NCBI GenBank assembly: GCA_021234155.1
Contig: JAJEKV010000005.1
Coordinates: forward strand, 2,852,215-2,916,214
DNA: 64,000 nucleotides
From: Isoetes taiwanensis
Lineage: Eukaryota > Streptophyta > Lycopodiopsida > Isoetales > Isoetaceae
Direction of reading: 5' to 3'
In this document: positions 56,827 to 64,000 of the stretch, one piece after another
How the letters are laid out: every line of letters begins with the position of its first letter
Numbering within the stretch: the first letter of the stretch is position 1
Made by a program: the position numbers and the translations under genes
Notes under the pieces: model-generated
Databases searched by the model: none
What the model saw: only the letters and a program-made list of their open reading frames with translations
What the model was told of the DNA's origin: nothing

Positions 56827-57790
56827 ATTCTCACACACTCGAAAGAGTGGCTCCCGTACAGGCTGACTATAGATCGCCTTAAAAGGGGTCATCTTTATGG
56901 TAGACTGATAGGTGTTATTATAGACAAATTTAGCAATAGTCAAATACTCCTCCCAATGATCTTGATTCTCATTGACAAACCCCACCACAAACCCCTTAAG
57001 ATGGAGCAAATAACTATATTTATTACCTCGGATTGTCCATCAGTCTTTGGGTAAAAAGCAGTGGAGAATCTTAATTCTTTGTATCACGATCGGATACAAT
57101 AATCTTTGGCAACTCATGTAGCCTAAATATCTTTTTGATAAAGAGCGTAGCCGCACTATAAGCTGTCAACTTATCTGAACAAGGAATAAAGTGTACGTGT
57201 TTAGTTAAATAATCGACAATTGTTCAAATGACAGTATTCTTGCGAGAACTTGCAGGAAGACCAACAATAAAATCCATAATGATCTGCTCCTGCTTTGCTT
57301 CTAGAATAGACAAGGATAAAGGAACACCATGAGGTTTCTTGTTCGCTTTATTTATCCGTTGAGTAACGCAATGATGAATATGAATCAAGACATCTCTTTG
57401 CAATCCAGGCCAAATAAAGTATGGTTCAAGCTTTGCCAAAGTCGCCAATCATATTGCTGCATCAATATGCATAAAAGTAACCCCATTTCAATTGCCTTTC
57501 CGATAATGTTTTATGTGAAACAATGTGCCTAATGCTTTGGCGGTCAATCAAAATATGAACCGTCGACCATGAAAGATAGTGTTGCCACTCTTTCAAAGCA
57601 TGAATGATAGCCAGAAATTCAAGTGCCATGCACATCTTCAAATATTCGCCCCATTAGCTTCGCAAAAGAAGCTGGTGCATTTGTAATTCCGAATGGCATG
57701 ACTAAAAACTCATAATGTCCAAAGGTTGTTCGAAACACAGTCTTATGAACATCTTCAGGCGCAATCTTAAGTTGCCTTTTAGAGCAAGCT
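56827..57790 (-). pseudogene. Gypsy RT palm, RNase H and integrase (unit B)
   Basis: Pieces match unit [19 protein letters not shown] (about 57760-57700), YFIWPGLQRDVLIHIHHCV, IIMDFIVGLPASS and EEYLTIAKFVYNN. The core segment between IIVSDRDTKF and the SKSDGQ region is partly deleted, removing residues near a catalytic Asp. Confidence 0.75.
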
Positions 57791-59300
57791 CATAATATAT
57801 TTTTCGTAGCCTATTTTGACTAAAAAGCAGTACCATGAAACAATATCCAGTGATGGAGTGTTGCACATCAATTTCACTGGCATACGCGACATCACTATAA
57901 CTTGTCAGTTTGAGAGCAATTTCACTAGCATTATAACTTGTCAGTTTGAGAGTAATCCCCCTTAGTGTGAGGCTCGTAATCAATTGTTCCTTGCAGATAA
58001 ACAAGAACTCGTTTGACAAGCAGCCAATAATAGGGCCTTAGATTAGTAAGAAATGGACTCATCACTACATGAGATATATCGCATGTACAAATGGCAACAC
58101 TTTAATAAAAAGGAAGGAAGGAAGAAAGTATATTTTAATGTCCACGAAGGCCAAGTACTGAGACATCGAAGCCTTATTTTCCTGAGTTTGAGGGCATTGG
58201 CTGTTGGACAACTAAGTGTTGATATCCAAGCGAAAAGCTTATTGGTTTGGTAAACGGTCATATTCTTGAACGTCCTCAATATATTTCTTTGACTCAAGCG
58301 AATGGTATTGGCCGGCCGATATCGGATCACTTGGAGACCCAAATAGTAAGAGATCTCACTATGATCCGGGCATATAATATGCAACAGTCAATTGAGACTT
58401 GCATTGTTGAAGTAAGGCAAGATCATTACTTACAATGGTAGCATCGTCAATATACAAAGCTATAGAGACAAGAGAATGGTATTGATGTTTAACATAGATG
58501 TTTGAATTTGTGCCTTCGGACCTAACCATTTGTTCTAAAAGGCATTAATGTGTTGATAGCATACATAAGGAGAGACTATTTAAGACAGTACAAGGATTTT
58601 TGCAGCTTACAAACAAGGTGATCTTGCCCAGCTTGGCCATATCCTTCTAATTCACGCATGTAGATGTCTTTCTCTAATCGTCCATGGAGAAGGGCAGTTT
58701 TGACGTCCATTTGATGGATATGCATAGTTTCACCATGGGGCTAATAAAGGCTAGTCAAGATTTGTAGATGCTCAGACATTCCTGCTAAAACCACTTAATC
58801 TAATTAGTCTGTCCTAACAAACATTGTCCCAAGTCTCTGGAGAACTGTCTCAACCAAAGCCTCATCCATCGAAACTTGGTGCTTTCGCGCTTCCTGAGGT
58901 GCACAAAATAGAGCATTAACATCCACATCCTTCTATGATTGGCCTCAGTGGACGATAAAAAATCATTCTCATTCTCTATGAATATTATTCCCATAGGCTG
59001 ATTGGCCTCAGTGGACGATAAAAAATCATTCTCATTCTCTATGAATATTATTCCCCTTATTACAATATCAAAAAAAGTAAATTGTATCACTTAAGTAAAG
59101 GAGCTGTAGAGGGTATCAATATTTGATATATTATATTGTGCTTACATGTTGAAGATTGATAGCCTGAAATCTTGCAACCCTCGTATAATTTTGTTTTCTC
59201 ATCTTGTACTGTGTAAGCATCAAGATATCGACTCAGATCTACCTCCAATTGTATCTCCTAATTCTTAGACTCATTATTATCTTGCTCCCCCACTTCATTT
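57791..59300 (-). mobile_element. Copia pol fragment embedded in the Gypsy element (unit B)
   Basis: RNase H (LTSYSDVAYASEIDVQHSIT, about 57920), SEISYYLGLQVIRYRPANT (about 58350) and the DVKTALLHGRLEKDIYM region (about 58700) match unit A closely. The LINE 3'-end dimer is at 58938-59045. Confidence 0.75.
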
Positions 59301-59304
59301 AGTA

Positions 59305-59870
59305 CTACGTAAACTTTGCATGTACTACCTCTTCCAGAACCTGGTCTGTGAAGGGAAGCGGGAAGTGATCACGCTCCGTGGCCTGATTGAGTTTGCGATA
59401 GTCCATGCAGACGCGGATCTTACCGTCGTGTTTGAGAGCAATGACGATGGGGCTCACCCATTCAGAATGTTTGACCTCATAAATCAAGCCGGCAGCGAGG
59501 AGTTTATCAATTTCGGCCTTGACACGGTCACGGTAATTGGGGTTGAGTCGGTACTGTCGTTGCTAGACAGGACGTGCATCTGGTTTGGTAGGAATGGTGA
59601 GTTCCCCCAAGTCTTTGTTGATACCCCGAAGATCTTTATAGCTCCAGGCAAAAATATGTTTGAATTTTTTGAACAGTGTGAGGGCGCGTGCGCGATAGGT
59701 GGTCGGGAGATTTGCAGCAAGACGGACGGGCCAACGTCCACAATCTCCACCTCCGGAGTCTGAATGTGTGGAACAACTTCCGTGTCTTGAACAACGTGAG
59801 CAGGAGGTTGAAACATGATGGGATGAGCTGCATTTTGTGTGGTGAAGAAAAAGCGGTTCTTGGCCATATA
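59305..59870 (-). pseudogene. Gypsy reverse transcriptase N-terminal part (unit B)
   Basis: SEWVSPIVIALKHDGKIRVC and DYRKLNQATERDHFPLPFTD match unit A. The upstream linker keeps IFLPGAIKIFGVSTK and better preserves the surrounding frame than unit A does. Confidence 0.8.
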
Positions 59871-60193
59871 GCGATGGTTGCTTCATGACCGGCATGGGCG
59901 CCCACCGTGGTGCGGAGGAAGGATGATTGTCGGAAAAATGGTCAAGTCTTTGGATGCGATTGCAAGGAGCCGTAAGGGTCGAAAGCAGCAAACCACGACT
60001 GGTCCCGATCCGAGTCATCTCACCCCAAGGATCGGCATATTCGTGGTAGGGATGAAAGAGGCATTTGCGGTGGAGCCCGAACATGATAGATATTCGGGCT
60101 TCATCGAATCTGTGTCCGAGAGAGAAGGTTCAAAGATGTTCAACATAGATGATCTTGCCGGTTCCAAATCCATGGTAGCATTGAGATGATCAT

Positions 60194-60600
60194 CTAATGA
60201 CGAAGCTGGTCCGTGGCCCAATAATGAATACTTTTTGCCTGACGGAGAATAGGTCTGCCGACCAACATTTTATAATCACCGGGATCTTCACCGGCTTTCC
60301 AAACACCAAATTCGAGAGGGAATCTGAGTTCGTCTATATTGATGTGAAGAGGTGTGATGCCTTGAGGGCGCGTGATATGACCATTGGCCAACTTGATATC
60401 ATAAGGGGCACGGTAAAGTTGTTTGATGCCCAATTGCTTTTACGAGCTTATCAAGAATGAGATTGACAAAGACTAGTTCCACCATCAATCTGGACATGAT
60501 TGACTTGTTGATTTCCCACCATGGCATGCACCGTGGGTGTAGAAGTAGCCACAGCCCCAACCAGAACCGTGGGAAGGGGCAACTGGTCCTTGAGAGCAGG
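60194..60600 (-). pseudogene. Gypsy aspartic protease region (unit B)
   Basis: HVQIDGGTS is followed by a frameshift, then GIKQLYRAPYDIKLANG and FGVWKAGEDPGDYK continuing to MLVGRPIL, an end segment that is disrupted in unit A. Confidence 0.6.
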
Positions 60601-60848
60601 ACAAAGTTTCAAAATGGTGGCTAAACGCAAAGAAATTTTGATTTTTGCAAGTTCTTCTTGGAGTTCTAAAGGAACATGAGAAAACGAATCAGCAGGATCC
60701 AAGGGAGCTGAAGTCTGAGGTAAAGAAGCAGAAACTTCTTTGAGAAGCTCCACCTCCGCAGCAATATTCGATATGTCCGAGAGCGGGAGTGTGAGATGAC
60801 TGAGGTGTGTCATGACGCTTGTTGAGCCCCTCGGTGGTGGCGTGCACA

Positions 60849-63124
60849 TTAGCAATCAGGCGGCCTTCTCGCGAGCCGCATGAGGTTGAGGATACTTTGT
60901 CTGACCTTGGGCATGACATGTGGCATGAGTTTATCCAAGTCTGGTGCAAAGTGAACCTTTTTTTCCTCTTCATGAGGGATCGTGTCTACGGCAAAAGCAG
61001 GGCGCGTATCATGAGAATGATGGTCAAGGGGCGTGAAGCCCCAGTCCGTCAAGAGACCAAACCAACCCAGGTTTGACGGTTGGACCGGAGGATTGAGAGC
61101 TTGGTAAATTTCTTCCTCGAGCTTGTTGATCCGAGGAGGAGTTGGACGGCGAGCGGGTTGATACCTTTGTTGTTGAGGCACGCGGGTGGCTTTCTCGAGA
61201 ACAAGGCGAGGGCCTTGTTTGCCATTAGCGATCCAAAGTTGATAGGCCGTGAGACGTACTGACGTGGTTTGATTCGTGCCTGGAAGTTGGACTTGAACTT
61301 GAGGAAGTTGAGGGCATGCCATGGTGGTATGACCCCATTCCAGACAAATATCAAGGCCATTTGGCCAATGAGTGCAACTCCTCCAATGGCCCTCCTCATT
61401 GTAAACGCTGCAACATGTGCAATCATGCCCGCGGAAGAATGCACTGCGTATTCATCCTACACCCTTCCAGACAAAAGATGGTTTATCAAGTCCGGACCGA
61501 CGCCAAAGAACAAACGCCATACCAACCTCAAAGGCAATTTCAAGCTCAACCACTTCAACGGTATCCACGGTCCTCAAGGCAATCTCAAAGACCAAGAGGA
61601 CAAGGCAACCATGCTCGTTTTGATCCGTCTAAAGCCCAGTGGCACCAAATTTGACTGCGTTGAGGATTTGAGTGTTGAGGCTGAAATATGATCACCCGAG
61701 GTACCATGACGTAAGGAATGAAGGGTAGCTCTTGAGGGCCACGCCGAGGAAACATTAACCGAATGATTGACAAGTTCGATGGCCTGCTCCAAAGTCTTGG
61801 GGCGCCAGTATTGATCATGAGAGCGAATAGCCGGGAGGAAGTCCACGAAGAAACCGTAACGGGATCCGGCTTTGCGTGGGTGCTCTTGAAGTTTCTGAGG
61901 AGAATGTGAAGACGATCCGCAAAAATCCCGGTACGACTCCGCGGGCTCTTCGAAGATTATTGAGCCGCTTGAGAAGAAGTTGATCATCATCCGTGGTGCC
62001 ATAATGAGAAAGGAAAGTAGTCTTCATTTCGGCCCGTTTGTTTCCAATGGCTTTTGTTGGCCATGAGCCATTGATGAGGGGATCCACGCAGCCGTGGTGG
62101 AAAAGATATGGAACTTCAGCTTGAGGTTGAGCGTGACCATTTAGGACAGCCAGCCCTCAAATTCTTCCATGTGGGCTTGAGCACTTTGATCCAATGGTTT
62201 GCCTTTAGTAATGCCAAAAGTGGGATATGTCGGTTTGAGAGTCCGAAAAAGAAGATTGTGATCGGACCTTATGATAGAGCCAGCCGAGTAGGAGGAGGCA
62301 CATAGTGAGGTGGTACGCCCATAGTCTTGGTATGGTGCGCGCCGAGGGGCGTAAAAGCTTGAGAGTCTTGAAAAGGAGCATCCCTGTGGGGATGGTCCTT
62401 GAGAGCTTTGTTCGTGAGGTTTGAGATCACGAGAGTGTAGACCCGGAAGAGTCCGGTGAAAAGAAGGGGATTGGGGATATGTCCAACCGGGAGGGCCAAA
62501 AGAGACATGGGGATAACATATTCCGCCGTGGGAGATGATGGTTGTGAAGGCAGAGAGTATGGCCGAGGGAGATATGAATGTAGGCACTCTCGGAGTGTGG
62601 AAATAAGCCGGGGGGGCTGAACAGTGTATGATGTGGTGATGAGGTTGTGAACAATGTTTACACCGAGGAGAGCCAGACGCGAGTGAACACGGGCGAGTAG
62701 GTGGCGCGATTGAGCTCGTGGAGCAAATATGGCCTCCCTCAATATCATAACCAGTGTCATACATATCTCGAAAGCAACCAGCGACGCTGATGGCGCCCAA
62801 ACGGACGCCCCGGCTAAGAAGCTCCTCGCGGGTGAAAGCTTCAGCGCATGGTAAAAGAAAGAAGGAAAGAAAATCGCAACCGCCGCAGCCGACAAAGTGT
62901 TTGGGGTCTGGATTCGAACTCCCAAAGACAGCCCTCTGGAGGACCCGTGGATCAAACAGAGAATCCGGGTATACCACGCTGATTTGCAAAAGAAACAAAG
63001 GAAAAGGAGAAAAGAGAGAACAAGAGAAAACAATAAGAACACAATGATGAGAACCAAACTCTTTGATATCAAAGATGATACATGAGCTCTCAAATCGAGA
63101 AAAGCCCGGGCGAGATAAGACCAA
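60849..63124 (-). pseudogene. Gypsy gag (unit B), split by a micro-inversion
   Basis: Capsid-region frames lie at 63124-62141 and the distal nucleocapsid at 61322-60849. The segment 61347-61640 is inverted relative to unit A, so the stretch with NHARGRMHCVFILHPS and RGQGNHARFDPSKAQ is now read on the plus strand. The inversion cuts the CCHC knuckle that is intact in unit A. Confidence 0.75.
61347..61640 (+). other. micro-inverted gag segment
   Basis: Flanks match unit A in orientation: TGACCCCATTCCAGACA on the left and GGCACCAAATTTG on the right. The intervening sequence is the reverse complement of about 45722-46010. About 8 bp are missing at each breakpoint compared with unit A. Confidence 0.8.
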
Positions 63125-63630
63125 AAACTCATCTAGCCTCGTGAATGCTAGCTCTACTCATATATATAGTACAATGGCCTCTGGCCCAATATAGACACTT
63201 TGTCAGATCTTGGTGCCGACTCCTAGAAGGAGGCCTAATTTGCAGGAATGTTGGCGGTGCCTTTTGAGATGCCCGAAATCACGCTGACGCTGACGCTGAC
63301 AGCCCGTCACTTGTCTATTCTCCTCCTTTTCTTTGGCACGGGCGTGGCCCCGCTTGGTCCCGCCGCTTGGTCTTCTTGCGGGGCTTTTGATGATCGACTG
63401 GACTGATTGTGGCTCCTTGTTCTTGACCTGGTCCTCGTGTGCATGAATAGTCCTGTACCAGGACGTACAGGACTAACATCGGGCCCATGGTAGACTGTTC
63501 GAGTATTCGAACCTTGAATATGCCTGCTCTCATGCCTCGGTGACACCAAAGATAAATGGGTAGAAGCGACTACTCATAAACGTCTAGACGGGTTTTGCCC
63601 AGTTGGTTAAGGGCATGTCGGTTAGAACGC
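62990..63630 (-). mobile_element. 5' LTR of the Gypsy element (unit B)
   Basis: Matches 47360-47998, including the TATA box, the TGACGC repeat and the inverted repeat at 63448-63475. The outer end is TAACGCGTTCTAACCG on the minus strand, differing slightly from unit A. Confidence 0.55.
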
Positions 63631-64000
63631 GTTACAATTAGACCGATTCCGATGTTGGCCTCGATGCCATACACCAACGGAAAGCTTTGATCCCCAACTT
63701 TCCAAAGCACCAAAAGCGTCCCCAACCACACCCGAGGAGAAAGATACACCGCGTAAATGGCGACGACGCCTCACATGGCCTCCTCATGACCATTCTATTG
63801 TTTCGTGGAAACTTCGATATTGTTGAAACTCTAATGTTGTAATGAAACAAGGTGATATTTGATGTTCTAACGAAAACAATGTTCATGTTTTAAATTTAAT
63901 GTAATATCACTTGATTTGGCCACCAAATCACCACACGAAAATTTCTAATTGAAATCACTTGAAAATTACTTAGAAAAAATCTACCCTATAATCTTTAACT
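63631..64000. repeat. start of a third duplication unit (unit C)
   Basis: After the unit B LTR, GATTCCGATGTTGG and the following 360 bp match the starts of unit A (24290 on) and unit B (48005 on), including GAAACTCTAATGTTGTAATG and TTTAAATTTAATG. The unit continues beyond the window. Confidence 0.75.

Larger units (their letters stand above)
47999..63630. repeat. segmental duplication, unit B
   Basis: Collinear with unit A. Differences from A: no LINE-1 (intact site about 48770), no LINE-3 (intact site about 51380), its own LINE-2 at about 49997-51222, a 0.8-kb SINE-like dimer at 55264-56072, a 3.8-kb deletion with junction at about 56826, and a micro-inversion in gag. The start GCACTGATTCCGATG is next to the Gypsy LTR end of unit A. 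Confidence 0.85.
56827..63630 (-). mobile_element. Ty3/Gypsy retrotransposon (unit B copy)
   Basis: Same domain order as the unit A copy, with the Copia fragment at the same place and the same outer junction, so it was duplicated with the unit rather than inserted separately. It has a deletion of about 50 bp in the integrase core (near 57079), a gag micro-inversion, and many small indels. It joins the Cry-like remnant at its left end. Confidence 0.8.

Overview
The window looks like repeat-dominated nuclear DNA of a land plant with a large genome. The evidence is an intronless dirigent gene, plant-type Ty3/Gypsy and Ty1/Copia elements, LINEs, hAT and MULE transposons, and long stretches without coding sequence. 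A gene whose N-terminal half resembles domain I of Bacillus Cry toxins (36.5-37.8 kb) makes a fern or other seed-free plant my best guess. I recall Cry-like insecticidal proteins being reported from ferns, but the taxonomic call is an inference. Many reading frames carry small indels. Comparing duplicated copies shows that these cluster at CAG/CTG positions, so some apparent pseudogene damage may be long-read base-calling error.

Layout. 1-2.85 kb: a fold-back MITE-like hairpin, one apparently intact dirigent gene (minus strand, about 1.26-1.77 kb) and a tRNA-derived SINE-like sequence. 2.85-14.62 kb: one very large Mutator-like (MULE) element with about 60-bp terminal inverted repeats and an 11-bp flanking direct repeat. 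It holds a degenerate transposase gene (4.2-6.4 kb), two AT-rich minisatellite fields, possible further genes, and arrays of an 8-bp motif (GTGATTCC/GGAATCAC) that is also in the terminal repeats. 14.6-24.3 kb: a LINE remnant, a 1.47-kb LTR with a primer-binding site but no internal domain, an RPA1-like fragment, a strong 113-nt hairpin, simple repeats and a Ser/Pro-rich ORF.

24.29-64 kb: a tandem segmental duplication. Unit A (about 24.29-48.0 kb) and unit B (about 48.0-63.63 kb) share the same order: a common left block, a conserved ORF fragment, an internally duplicated spacer, a hAT-type transposase remnant, the Cry-like gene, then a minus-strand Gypsy element with Copia polymerase sequence embedded in it. 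A third unit begins at about 63.63 kb. A and B differ by LINE insertions private to each unit (two in A, one in B), by a 3.8-kb deletion in B that fuses the Cry-like gene to the Gypsy integrase region, by a dimeric SINE-like insertion in B, and by a roughly 290-bp micro-inversion in the gag gene of B.

Apart from the dirigent gene, and possibly the Cry-like gene, I see no intact host gene. The other coding sequence is transposon-derived, broken or unrecognised.
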